The position numbers and the translations under genes are program-made. DNA of 64,000 nt from Streptomonospora salina. Lineage in GTDB: Bacteria; Actinomycetota; Actinomycetes; Streptosporangiales; Streptosporangiaceae. Below are positions 56,325 to 64,000 of the stretch, in pieces (positions within the stretch are counted from its first letter, which is position 1; every line of letters starts with the position of its first letter). Under the pieces are notes generated by a model. That model ran no database searches. It saw only the letters and a program-made list of their open reading frames with translations, and had not been told where the DNA came from. The stretch lies in contig NZ_JACHLY010000001.1 in NCBI RefSeq assembly GCF_014204715.1, positions 4,548,501 through 4,612,500 on the forward strand. Direction: 5' to 3'.

Positions 56325-57977
56325 ATGGGACTGCGGGGGGTGGCCGCTACGCGTGCGGCACGGGAGCTGCTGCGGCCGCTGAGCGGCCGGCCCACACTGC
56401 GCACCGCCGGGGCGGACCTGCTGATCTGGGCCGCGCTGTGCCTGCCGCTGCTACTGGAGTTGGCCGCCGTCGCCGGGGGGTCCTCGGCCGCCGCCCTGGA
56501 ATCGCCGGCCGCGGCTGCGGCGGCGAGCACGGCGCTGGCCGCAGTGGTGGCTCTCAGCCGTCCCTACCCCCTGGCCGCAGCGGTGCTGGCGATCACGCTT
56601 TCGGAAACGTGGACGACGAGCTTCACCTTCGCCGTAGCGGGGCTGTGCTACCTGCTGGGGCGGCGCGACCCCCGCGCATGGCCGGCCGGGGCGGCCGTCC
56701 TCGTCGGTATCGCCGCGCTCGCCACGTGGCTGGCCATGGCCCCGCACCTGCTGATCGGGGTTCCGGGGATGGTGATCACCTACGTGTTCACCATCGTGCT
56801 GCCGTGGATGGTCGGCAGTTACCGGCGCCTACGCGAGAACCTCGACGAGGCGGGATGGGAGCGGGCCCGCCGGCTCGAACGCGAACAGCGCATCGCCCAG
56901 GACGAGGCACGGCTGCGCGAGCGCTCGCGCATCGCCCAGGACATGCACGACTCGCTGGGACACGAGCTGAGCCTGATCGCGCTGCGCGCCGGCGCGCTGG
57001 AATTGGCTTCCGACATACCCGAGCGCCACCGCACCTCGGCGGCGGAGCTGCGCGAAAGCGCCACGACGGCCACCGAACGGCTGCGCGAGATCGTCGGCGT
57101 CCTGCGCGAGTCCGGGGGCGACGCGCCCACGGAGCCCGCCGGAGAGGGGATCGCCGAACTCGTCGAGCGCGCACGCGGCTCCGGCGTCGACGTGGCCCTG
57201 GAGCGCTCCGGAATCTGGGAGGGCGTCGCCCCGATGGTCGACCGGGCCGCCCACCGGGTCGTCCAGGAAGGGCTGACCAACGCCACCAAGCACGCACCGG
57301 GCGCGCCGGTGCGGGTCCGGCTGGAGCGTTCCGCCGAGGAGGTCGTGGCCACGGTCGCCAACCGGACGCCGAGGGAACCCGCGGTGCCGCGTTCGGCGGA
57401 TTCCCCCGGCGGCGGGCGCGGACTCGTCGGCTTGGCCGAACGCGTCCGGCTGGCCGGCGGAACGCTGGAGACCGACGAACGCGACGGCGGGTTCGAGGTC
57501 GTCGCGCGCTTCCCCGCCGAGGGCAGGCCCGCCGCCGCGTCCGACGAAACGCCCCCGGACGAGCCCGGGCCCGCCGCGGCCGACGACCATCGCCGCGCGG
57601 CCCGGCGCAGCCTGCGCCGGCGCACGGCCGCGATGGTCGCGGCCGGCGCGGTCCTGGTGGCGGTGGGCGTCGCCTTCGCCGTGGGCAGCACGTACCTGCG
57701 CATGGCGTCGGCGACGCTCGAACCCGCCGACTATGAGGCGCTGCCCGTGGGCGCGCCTACCGGGCAGGTCGAACAGCGGCTGCCCGTTCAGCAGTACGCT
57801 CCGGCCGCCGGCGCCGACTCCAGCGCGGCGGCCGAGCGCTACGACTGCCGCTACTACCGCTCCGACGAGGACTTCCCCAACGGGGAGTACACCGCCTACC
57901 GGCTGTGCTTCGGCGGGGGCGAGCTGGTGTCCAAGGACGTGCTGGACGCCCCGGGCGGCACCGGAACCGGCGAGTGA
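56325..57977 (+). CDS. Sensor histidine kinase (HisKA_3) with C-terminal membrane segment and outer domain
   Basis: The 550-residue kinase has about five N-terminal membrane segments (residues 30-160), then HisKA_3 with H208 in RIAQDMHDSLGHELS. The HATPase domain (N-box EGLTNATKHA near residue 319; GRGLVGLAERV) ends about residue 400. Unusually, a Pro/Ala linker is followed by a membrane segment (about 437-460) and an 85-90 residue C-terminal part with two cysteines (YDCRYY and RLCFGGG) that should lie outside the cell. The response regulator gene follows 82 bases later. ATG start. Confidence 0.88.
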   Translation: MGLRGVAATRAARELLRPLSGRPTLRTAGADLLIWAALCLPLLLELAAVAGGSSAAALESPAAAAAASTALAAVVALSRPYPLAAAVLAITLSETWTTSFTFAVAGLCYLLGRRDPRAWPAGAAVLVGIAALATWLAMAPHLLIGVPGMVITYVFTIVLPWMVGSYRRLRENLDEAGWERARRLEREQRIAQDEARLRERSRIAQDMHDSLGHELSLIALRAGALELASDIPERHRTSAAELRESATTATERLREIVGVLRESGGDAPTEPAGEGIAELVERARGSGVDVALERSGIWEGVAPMVDRAAHRVVQEGLTNATKHAPGAPVRVRLERSAEEVVATVANRTPREPAVPRSADSPGGGRGLVGLAERVRLAGGTLETDERDGGFEVVARFPAEGRPAAASDETPPDEPGPAAADDHRRAARRSLRRRTAAMVAAGAVLVAVGVAFAVGSTYLRMASATLEPADYEALPVGAPTGQVEQRLPVQQYAPAAGADSSAAAERYDCRYYRSDEDFPNGEYTAYRLCFGGGELVSKDVLDAPGGTGTGE

Positions 57978-58059
57978 GCGTGCAGGGCGTGCTGCGGCCG
58001 GCTGCGGCGCGGCTGGCCGCAGCACCAGACATCCGTGGTGAGAAAGGACGTGGGCACCG

Positions 58060-58725
58060 ATGATCCGGGTGCTGCTGGCCGACGACGAAGCGATGATCCG
58101 GGCGGGCGTGCGGGCCATCCTGGACACCGACGGCGGGATCGAGGTCGTCGCCGAAGCCGCCGACGGCCGCGAAGCGATCGAGCTGACCGCCGCGCACCGC
58201 CCCGACGTGGCGCTCGTCGACATCCGCATGCCCCGCCTCGACGGCCTCAGCGCAGCTGCGGAGATCCGGCGGGAGGTCCCCTCCGCCGCCGTCCTCATCC
58301 TGACCACCTTCGACGAGGACGCCTACATCTCCCGCGCGCTGAGCGAGGGCGCGGCCGGATTCCTGCTCAAGGCGAGCGATCCGCGCGAGCTGGTGCAGGG
58401 GGTGCGCGCGGTCGCCGACGGCGCCGCCTACCTGTCGCCGCGGGTGGCCCGCCACGTCATCGACGAACTCGGCGGCGGCGGGCGGATGGGCCGCGGCGCC
58501 GAGGCCCGCGCCCGTACCGCCGAGCTGACCGAGCGCGAACGCGACGTGCTCGCGCTGGTGGGATCCGGGCTGTCCAACGCCGAGATCGCCGGCCGGCTGT
58601 ACCTGGTGGAGGGCACGGTCAAGAGCTACGTCAGCGCGATCCTGAACCGGCTGGGCATGCGCAACCGCGTCCAGGCGGCGATCCTCGCCTACGAGGCGGG
58701 CCTGGTCGAGTCCGACGTCCCGTGA
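58060..58725 (+). CDS. NarL/FixJ-type response regulator
   Basis: The 221-residue regulator has a receiver domain with the acidic pair ADDEA, phosphoacceptor D54 in VALVDIRMP, a Thr in ILTTF and Lys in LLKASDP. The C-terminal LuxR helix-turn-helix (about 157-215) reads LTERERDVLALVGSGLSNAEIA and EGTVKSYVSAILNRLG. It is the partner of the upstream kinase and probably controls the ABC genes that follow convergently. Confidence 0.93.
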   Translation: MIRVLLADDEAMIRAGVRAILDTDGGIEVVAEAADGREAIELTAAHRPDVALVDIRMPRLDGLSAAAEIRREVPSAAVLILTTFDEDAYISRALSEGAAGFLLKASDPRELVQGVRAVADGAAYLSPRVARHVIDELGGGGRMGRGAEARARTAELTERERDVLALVGSGLSNAEIAGRLYLVEGTVKSYVSAILNRLGMRNRVQAAILAYEAGLVESDVP

Positions 58726-58798
58726 CCGCCGCCGGCCGGGCACGCGAAAGCGGCGGCCCGCCCCGCCGGGGAGGTCCGCCGCATCGCCGGCGCGACGG

Positions 58799-59596
58799 TC
58801 AGGTGTCGCGCCGGGCCAGCGCCGCGAAGCCGAGCACCAGCGACACGGCCGCCCAGCCGGCCAGCAGCAGCGCGGCCACGCCCCCGCTGTAGGGATCGCC
58901 GGTGCCGGCCATCAGCGTCGTGCCGGCCCTCGCGGGCATGTGCTCCACGATCGCGTCGAGCGTGTCGTTGCTGATCATCTGGCTGATCATCGGCAGCGCC
59001 AGCACCACCCCGACGACGGTGGTGATCGCGCCCGCCGTGCTGCGCAGCAGCAGTCCCAGGCCCAGCGTGAACAGCGCCAGGCCCGCCATGTAGCCGCCAA
59101 CGCCCACGACGCCGTGCAGCACCGGCGCCGTCTCGTAGATCACCGCGTCGCCGAACATCGCCGCGGTCGTCGCGATCACCACCGCGCCCGCCGCGCACCC
59201 GGCCGCGAACGTCGCGACGGCCAGGACCGCGACCTTGGCGAGCACCATGCGGCCGCGCCGCGGTACCGTCGACAGCGTCGTGCGCATCGCGCCGGTGGCG
59301 TACTCGCCGGTCACCGACAGCGCGGCCACCGCCACCACCGCGAACTGGCTCAGCAGTGTGGCCGCGACCACCAGCGAGTTGGCGGCCGGAGTGTCGGTGT
59401 TGTCGCTGTACCGCAGCTCCACCGCCGCGAGCACCGCCGTTCCCGCCGTGGCCAGCACCGCCACCGCCAGGCACAGCCAGGTGGAGCGCAGGCCCCACAG
59501 CTTGGTCCACTCCGCCGCGACGGCGCCGGGAAGCCCGCCGCCCGAGGCCTGGTGCGGCGCGGTGCCGCGCGTCTGTGCTGTCGCTGCCATGGTCAC
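58799..59596 (-). CDS. ABC-2 type transporter permease
   Basis: The 265-residue protein has six membrane segments (about residues 35-60, 75-100, 120-150, 160-190, 200-225 and 245-262). The EWTKLWGLRSTW start and SVTGEYATGAMRTTLS block are typical of ABC-2 permeases. It starts at GTG (59596) with an AAGGAG site and overlaps the ATPase gene by 4 bases (GTGA), so translation is coupled. Confidence 0.88.
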   Translation of the reverse strand: MTMAATAQTRGTAPHQASGGGLPGAVAAEWTKLWGLRSTWLCLAVAVLATAGTAVLAAVELRYSDNTDTPAANSLVVAATLLSQFAVVAVAALSVTGEYATGAMRTTLSTVPRRGRMVLAKVAVLAVATFAAGCAAGAVVIATTAAMFGDAVIYETAPVLHGVVGVGGYMAGLALFTLGLGLLLRSTAGAITTVVGVVLALPMISQMISNDTLDAIVEHMPARAGTTLMAGTGDPYSGGVAALLLAGWAAVSLVLGFAALARRDT

Positions 59597-60555
59597 ACCC
59601 GCTCCTTCTCGTCCATGCCATCCGCCGGGGGGCCGTCCGCCTGCGAAGGCGTCCCGAACTCCACGCTGGAGGCCGTCAGCTCCATGTAGGCCTGCTCCAG
59701 CGACGCCTCGCGCTGGCTGAGCTCGTTGATCCGCACACCCGCCTGATGGGCCACGCCGCCGACCCGGTCCAGAGCCCCGCCGCTCACGATCAGCTCGTCG
59801 CCGCCGCGGTCCTCCACGCACATCCCCGCGACCAGCAGCTGCTGCTCCAGCTCGGCGGCCTGGGGCGTGCGCACCCGCACCGCCGTCAGCGAGCTGCCCT
59901 CGATGACGTCGGCCACGGGTGCGTCGGCGATGAGCCGCCCCTTGCCGATGACCACGAGCTGGTCGGCGGTGTCCTGCATCTCGCTCATCAGGTGGCTGGA
60001 CACGAACACCGTGCGGCCTTCCGCGGCCAGCGAGCGCATCAGCCCGCGGATCCACCGCACGCCGTCGGGGTCGAGCCCGTTGACCGGTTCGTCGAACATC
60101 AGGATCTCCGGATCCCCCAGCAGGGCACCGGCGATCCCCAGGCGCTGGCCCATCCCCAGGGAGAACTTCCCGGCGCGGTGGCCGGCGACCTCGGTCAGCC
60201 CGACGGTCTCCAGCACCTCGTCGACGCGCCGCAGCGGCACCCCGTTGCTGCGCGCCATCGCCGTGAGGTGGGTGCGGGCCGTATGGCCGGGGTGCACCGC
60301 CTTGGCGTCCAGCAGCGCGCCGACCCGCCGCATGGGGTGGCTCAACTCGGCGTAGGGTTTGCCGTCGACCAGGGCGCGGCCGGCGGTGGGGCGGTCCAGC
60401 CCCAGCACCATTCGCATGGTCGTCGACTTACCGGCGCCGTTGGGGCCCAGGAACCCGGTGACCTTCCCGGGTGCCAGCTCGACGGAGAGCCGGTCGACGA
60501 CGACCTTGTCCCCGTACCGCTTCGTCAGGTCGCGCAGGCTGATCACGCCGCTCAC
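59593..60555 (-). CDS. ABC transporter ATP-binding protein
   Basis: The 320-residue ATPase has Walker A GPNGAGKSTT, signature FSLGMGQRLGIAGAL, Walker B ILMFDEPVNGLD and the H-loop SSHLM. The C-terminal 80 residues are a DrrA/CcmA-like extension. It is the energy partner of the downstream permease; such pairs export antibiotics or lipids and are often controlled by an adjacent two-component system. GTG start. Confidence 0.92.
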   Translation of the reverse strand: MSGVISLRDLTKRYGDKVVVDRLSVELAPGKVTGFLGPNGAGKSTTMRMVLGLDRPTAGRALVDGKPYAELSHPMRRVGALLDAKAVHPGHTARTHLTAMARSNGVPLRRVDEVLETVGLTEVAGHRAGKFSLGMGQRLGIAGALLGDPEILMFDEPVNGLDPDGVRWIRGLMRSLAAEGRTVFVSSHLMSEMQDTADQLVVIGKGRLIADAPVADVIEGSSLTAVRVRTPQAAELEQQLLVAGMCVEDRGGDELIVSGGALDRVGGVAHQAGVRINELSQREASLEQAYMELTASSVEFGTPSQADGPPADGMDEKERV

Positions 60556-60767
60556 TCCTCGTCCTCGCTGGTCCGCGCTGTCCGCACTGTGTCTGTCCGC
60601 ACTGTGTCGATACCGACGACACTAGGGCGGCGCCGCCGGCCGCCGCAGTGCGCGATCGGCAGTCGCATCCCCCTACTTTCGGGGGGTGATGCCGGCACCG
60701 GTGCCCCGACGGAGGGCCCGCCCCGCGCCGCCGCGGGACGGTGCGGCGCGCTCTAGGCTGGCGGGCA

Positions 60768-61030
60768 TGGGAAAGCGGTGGACGCTGCGGCGACCGGCGC
60801 CGGGCGCCTGGCGGGGGATCGGGACCGATGCGGCGCTATGGGGCGGATGCGTCGCACTGATCGCCCAGGAGACCCACGGTGTGCGGGCCGCGCCGGTCGC
60901 CGAGACCGCGGCCGTGGCGGTGCTGCTGGCCGCGGCCTTCGTTCTGCGGCGCCGGCGGCCCTTCGCGGCGCTCCGACCGCCAACCGCCGTCGATCTTGTA
61001 GCTACGGTGCGTGAAACCGGTTTCCCGTGA
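60768..61030 (+). pseudogene. Truncated N-terminus of a sensor-kinase-like membrane protein
   Basis: About 70 residues look like the first two membrane segments of an actinobacterial NarL-type kinase (LWGGCVALIA; AETAAVAVLLAAAFVL), followed by RRRRPFAALRPP, which in such kinases leads into the next helix. The frame then runs into the palindromic repeat and stops at 61030 after seventeen repeat-encoded residues. The rest of a kinase is absent nearby. Interpretation: 5' fragment cut by the repeat. Confidence 0.5.
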
Positions 61031-61072
61031 CGTTAGCTACAAGATCGACGGCTTCGGGCGGGTTTGAGCGGT
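60981..61072. repeat. Palindromic repeat, copy A
   Basis: The core has arms 60986-61004 and 61034-61052, which are exact 19-base inverted complements, with a 29-base interior holding the perfect 12-base palindrome GAAACCGGTTTC at 61012-61023. The element is near-identical to copy B at 62921-63013, and shares its flanking CAACC and GGCGGG-TTGAGCGGT-like edges. It provides stop codons in all adjoining frames. It may be a REP/MITE-like element. Confidence 0.75.
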
Positions 61073-61392
61073 CCTGGCGACCCCGGGCGGCAAGTACCGC
61101 GCCGACCGCCGCAGCGAGGCGAAGCGGTCTGGATGTCCATCAGAGGCCGATCGCCGAGACGCGCGGAGTGGGTGATCCGCGCCGCGGTGCCGGTGCCCAT
61201 GATGCCGTCGTCGGTCTCCACCGGAGTGAAGCGCAGGTGGTCGCCGAAATCCTGGTCGAGGGCGGAGTTGTAGCGCTCGATCATGGTCGCGACCGGGGCG
61301 GGGCGCGTGGTCACCACATCGACGCCGCTCGTCGTGCGCGCTTCGGGCCAGCGCGCCAGCAGGGTCTGGCCGCGCCGTCGGCGGCGTGCAGA
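61033..61392 (-). pseudogene. Remnant of an AbiEii-type nucleotidyltransferase toxin
   Basis: The frame follows directly, in phase, after the antitoxin stop and has no start codon at its beginning. Its middle part (LLARWPEARTTSGVDVVTT, then DFGDHLRFTPVETDDG and GTAARITHSARLGDRPLMDI) resembles the nucleotidyltransferase fold near the RTTKDIDL block of AbiEii toxins, where the D-x-D pair should be. Here the first residues read SGVD, so a catalytic Asp is lost. The 3' end runs into repeat copy A. It is probably a truncated, inactive toxin. Confidence 0.55.
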
Positions 61393-62238
61393 TCAGGCAC
61401 CGGTTCCGCTCCTCCCGACGATCTCGGCCGCGATCCCCCGGAGCAGTCGGGGGTCGGTGCTGACGGCGGCGATGTCGGCGCCGTCGCCGCCGCCCTCGCC
61501 GAGCCGCCGCAGCGAGGCGGTCAGCCGGGTGACGCGCGCCGGAGCCTGCAGCTCCGCGAGCGCGCGGACGTTGCGGGAAGACAGCTCCGAGCGGGCGGCG
61601 AGGCGGTCAAGCTGGAAGTGCTCGGCGAACCGGGCGCCCTCGGCCGGGAAGCCGCAGGTGTCGGCGAAGGGGACGAGCTCGATATGCAGCCCGGCGAGGT
61701 CGACGAGGTCGCGGCGGAGGGCGTCGCCGAGCACCGCTGCGACCTCGTCGTGGCCGGTCCCGCTGCGCAGGAGATCGACGACGGTGCGCTGCGGCGCAGT
61801 GGCGGGCACGCCGGCGCGGACGGCGGTCTCGTGCTCGGCGAGGGCGGCGTGGTGGACGCGCACCGCGCGCGGTGCCTCGACGGGTTCGGGTGCGGTGATG
61901 TCGAAGCCCGCGACCGAGACCGGCCCCAGGCCGAACAACCGCGCCGCGGACTCGTGGGAGAGGACGGCGCCCTTGTGCGCCTCGGCAGGGCGCTCCGAGG
62001 CGAACCGGTCGGGCTCGACGGCGAGCCAGGCTGCGTAGGAGTAGGCCGGGGTCGGATCGGTCGGGCTGCTCGCCAGCTGGTACACGGACCAGTCGAGCTC
62101 CCAGAGCATTCCGGTCTCCTCGAAGCGGTCGAGGGCGGCCGCCTCCACTCCGGCGCGCTCCGCCTGCGCCCGCGTGACGAGGCCCAGCTGCCGAGCTGCG
62201 GCGACCGACAGGTCGTAGAACGATGATTCCCAATCCAT
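61393..62238 (-). CDS. AbiEi-family type IV antitoxin
   Basis: The 281-residue protein has an N-terminal winged helix (about residues 10-50, ARQLGLVTRAQAERAGV, LDRFEETGMLWELDWSVYQL), then the conserved AVLSHESAARLFGLGP and a C-terminal segment (TAPQRTVVDLLRSG) typical of AbiEi antitoxins, which neutralise AbiEii nucleotidyltransferases and repress their own promoter. The ATG at 62238 sits in unusually AT-rich DNA (TACAAT at 62246-62251 as a possible -10). Its toxin partner appears degraded, leaving this as an orphan. Confidence 0.8.
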   Translation of the reverse strand: MDWESSFYDLSVAAARQLGLVTRAQAERAGVEAAALDRFEETGMLWELDWSVYQLASSPTDPTPAYSYAAWLAVEPDRFASERPAEAHKGAVLSHESAARLFGLGPVSVAGFDITAPEPVEAPRAVRVHHAALAEHETAVRAGVPATAPQRTVVDLLRSGTGHDEVAAVLGDALRRDLVDLAGLHIELVPFADTCGFPAEGARFAEHFQLDRLAARSELSSRNVRALAELQAPARVTRLTASLRRLGEGGGDGADIAAVSTDPRLLRGIAAEIVGRSGTGA

Positions 62239-62435
62239 TTCTTTATTGTATTCAACTACTCCCGTCGGGGGAAGTCTCGAATCGGTTTCCAGGAAATTCG
62301 GTGGAGTGTGGAATGACCGTGTCCGGAATCGGTCGCGAACGCGCTTCTCGCGACCGCAGGTTTCGCCGCCAGCATGAGCCGGTACATAACTGCGCTGCGA
62401 TCTTCTCGCGAATTCGAGGCAGAGGATGTCCGGCC

Positions 62436-62940
62436 GTGCCGTCCGAACTCGACGAACATCATCAGCGGCTCTACTCGGCTGCTGCCCGCATGATGTGGGA
62501 ACAGGGGCCGCCCGCCTGGCGCGGCGGCGACTGGCCCCCGGATCGCCGCGACGCCTGGCGCGATCTGGAGAAAGAGCTCCGGGCTTCGCCGCCCGCACCC
62601 CTCGCCGGCGTGTCGGCGGATCCGGCCCGGTACGTCGTATCGGAGCGCGCCGCCCGGCGCGCGCCCGATCCCGCTGGCGGCCGCAGTCGGGCGATGGGCG
62701 GCACAGCTCGACGCCGATCCCGCACCGGCCGAGCCCGGCACCGGCGTTCCCGCGGGACGCGCTGTCGCGATCACGGCCCTCTGGCAGACGCTGATCTGCG
62801 ACCTGCTCGACGAACTCGCCCACCGGCTCGCGCCCGGGCCCCCGTGCACCGTCGCCGGCGACTTCACCGTGCGGATCGCCGCCTGCACCGCCGCCGAGGA
62901 TCTCGTGCGCCCGCCGCGCCCAACCCCGTCGATCTTGTAG
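62436..62940 (+). pseudogene. Frameshifted hypothetical gene ending in repeat copy B
   Basis: From the GTG at 62436 the frame codes a normal-looking protein to about residue 75 (DEHHQRLYSAAARMMWEQG; WRDLEKELRASPPAPLAG; ARYVVSERAA). Then codon bias moves to the +1 frame, where 62665 onward reads PLAAAVGRWAAQLDADP, ITALWQTLICDLLDELAHRL and CTVAGDFTVRIAACTAAEDL, and stops at a TAG inside repeat copy B. One or two base indels near 62620-62665 explain this. Unknown function. Confidence 0.6.
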
Positions 62941-63013
62941 CTACGGTGCGTGAAACCGATTTCCCGTAACGTTAGCTACAAGATCGACGCGGATCCGGGC
63001 GGGATTGAGCGGT
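62921..63013. repeat. Palindromic repeat, copy B
   Basis: Core arms 62928-62943 and 62973-62988 are exact complements around a 29-base interior. Across the 61-base core it differs from copy A at only two positions (both G to A). It follows the frameshifted gene and precedes the DHFR-like gene on the other strand. Confidence 0.75.
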
Positions 63014-63022
63014 GCGGAGGGG

Positions 63023-63616
63023 CTACGCCGCGGTCTCGGGGCGGTAGACGCACAGCAGCACCCCGGCGGCGGTGGTGGAGGAGGACACCAGGCGCAGCGG
63101 GTGCGAGCGGCCGTCGTCGGGGAACAGCCGCTTGCCGCCGCCGAGCAGGACGGGTTCGATCATCAGCCGGTACTCGTCGACGAGGCCGCGGGCCACCAGC
63201 TGGCGGGCGAAGTCGGAGCTGCCCATGACCTGGAGGTCGCCCTCGCCCTCCGCGCGCAGCCGCTGGACGGCGCCGAACACGTCGCCGACCGGCAGCAGGG
63301 TGGAGTTCCACTCCATGTCCGCGGCGGTCAGTGTCCTGGAGGCGACGTGCTTGGGCAGCGCGTTCATGCGGTCGGCGAAGGGGTCCGCACCCGCGCGCGC
63401 CGGCCAGGCGTCGGCCATCACCCGCCACGTGCGGCGCCCGAACAGCAACCCCCGGGTCGTCTCCATGGCTTCGTCGACGAAACCGCCCATCGCCTCGTCG
63501 AAGAAGCGCATCGTCCACCCGCCGTGGGTGAATCCGCCGTCGGTGTCCTCGTCGGGGCCGCCGGGGGCCTGCACGACGCCGTCGAGGCTCATGAAGTCGC
63601 TCAGTACGATCCGCAT
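63023..63616 (-). CDS. Dihydrofolate reductase/RibD C-terminal-domain family protein
   Basis: The 197-residue protein has the RibD_C/DHFR fold: MRIVLSDFMSLDGVVQAPG, GLLFGRRTWRVMADAWP (NADPH binding), VMGSSDFARQLVARGLVDEYRLMIEPVLLGGGKRLF. Such proteins are YwjB/YyaP-like NADPH reductases of unknown substrate, and are not necessarily folate enzymes. ATG start at 63616. Confidence 0.9.
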   Translation of the reverse strand: MRIVLSDFMSLDGVVQAPGGPDEDTDGGFTHGGWTMRFFDEAMGGFVDEAMETTRGLLFGRRTWRVMADAWPARAGADPFADRMNALPKHVASRTLTAADMEWNSTLLPVGDVFGAVQRLRAEGEGDLQVMGSSDFARQLVARGLVDEYRLMIEPVLLGGGKRLFPDDGRSHPLRLVSSSTTAAGVLLCVYRPETAA

Positions 63617-63732
63617 GGCGGCCGCTCCTCACCTGTCGTCTCTTGATCGCAGTGTCAGGAGAGGAGACCCGGGCGCCGGCGGAAACTCATCGGTCCGCGG
63701 CGGTTCCCGTGGAAAAACCCCGGTCCTCGCCC

Positions 63733-64000
63733 CTACTCCTCCTGCTGCGCCGCCTGCTCGCGGTCGCGGAGGCGCCGGCGCTGCGGAACCACGGTGTAGC
63801 GGGGGTCGGCCACCGAGGCCTGCCCGGCCGCGAACACCCCGAACCGGGTGCACGCCGATCCCGCGATCAGCGCCGCACCCGCGATCGCCGACACCGCGCG
63901 GCTCCGGCGGCCCGCCAGCGCTCCGACGGCGCCGCCGATCGTCAGCGCCTTGGCCGCGCGCATCAGGGTCCCGCTGCGCCCGGTGCGGTAGGGCTCGGCG
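63733..64000 (-). CDS. nrfD: NrfD-like polysulfide reductase membrane subunit, C-terminal part
   Basis: The frame is open to the window end, so the 5' part lies beyond 64000. The visible 88 residues carry the last membrane helix and the C-terminal ACTRFGVFAAGQASVADPRYTVVPQR motif typical of NrfD/PsrC proteins, which pass quinol electrons to molybdoenzyme partners. An internal ATG at 63963 gives a shorter product that would lack the family fold, so I treat this as a partial gene. Confidence 0.85.
   Translation of the reverse strand, partial: AEPYRTGRSGTLMRAAKALTIGGAVGALAGRRSRAVSAIAGAALIAGSACTRFGVFAAGQASVADPRYTVVPQRRRLRDREQAAQQEE

Overview
The window is chromosomal DNA from a high-GC actinobacterium. 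Third codon positions are almost all G or C, GTG and TTG starts are common, and the gene families are actinobacterial (HrdB-type sigma factor, parE/parC, Cds1, DUF3145, DUF5998, DUF1707, DUF574). Gene content and style fit Nocardiopsaceae (Nocardiopsis, Streptomonospora or Thermobifida relatives). That placement is inference; no rRNA or tRNA gene is present to confirm it.

Bases 1-23,400 are conserved housekeeping DNA: the 3' end of rnhB, a membrane-anchored tandem AAA+ ATPase, a sugar-nucleotidyltransferase-like protein, a tyrosine phosphatase, a PAS-GAF-SpoIIE phosphatase, the principal sigma factor, yaaA, a GNAT enzyme, and topoisomerase IV subunits ParE (plus strand) and ParC (minus strand) enclosing cds1, a TPR protein and a beta-carbonic anhydrase. 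The order rnhB - hrdB - parE - parC agrees with what I know of Streptomyces. Bases 23,412-29,805 are a complete seven-gene Mrp Na+/H+ antiporter operon (mrpABCDEFG) with overlapping genes.

Bases 29,894-41,499 hold metabolic and conserved-unknown genes: a RecQ helicase with a phosphoribosyltransferase-like tail, a PfkB kinase, a GNAT/acyl-CoA-ligase fusion, DUF5998 with a phosphodiesterase-like protein, a peroxiredoxin, an enoyl-CoA hydratase coupled to an MBL hydrolase, DUF5709 and DUF2203. Bases 41,532-45,838 are the most interesting block: a minus-strand cassette of a sigma-70-like factor, a small beta-rich protein and an 870-residue TPR-CHAT (caspase-like) protein, closed by a perfect palindrome just after the last stop codon. 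DUF3145 and three tandem DUF1707 membrane proteins follow.

Bases 48,270-60,555 hold a coupled ATP-grasp/inositol-monophosphatase-like pair, a HAD hydrolase, a PEBP protein, a PIG-L deacetylase, a frameshifted DUF574 methyltransferase, an alcohol dehydrogenase, a cardiolipin-synthase-like protein, a two-component system whose kinase has an extra C-terminal membrane segment and outer domain, and an ABC-2 transporter.

Bases 60,768-63,013 are a decayed accessory patch: a truncated kinase N-terminus, an intact AbiEi-type antitoxin, a remnant of its AbiEii toxin and a frameshifted gene, bracketed by two near-identical palindromic repeats (59 of 61 core bases identical). The window ends with a DHFR/RibD-like reductase and the 3' end of an nrfD-like gene.
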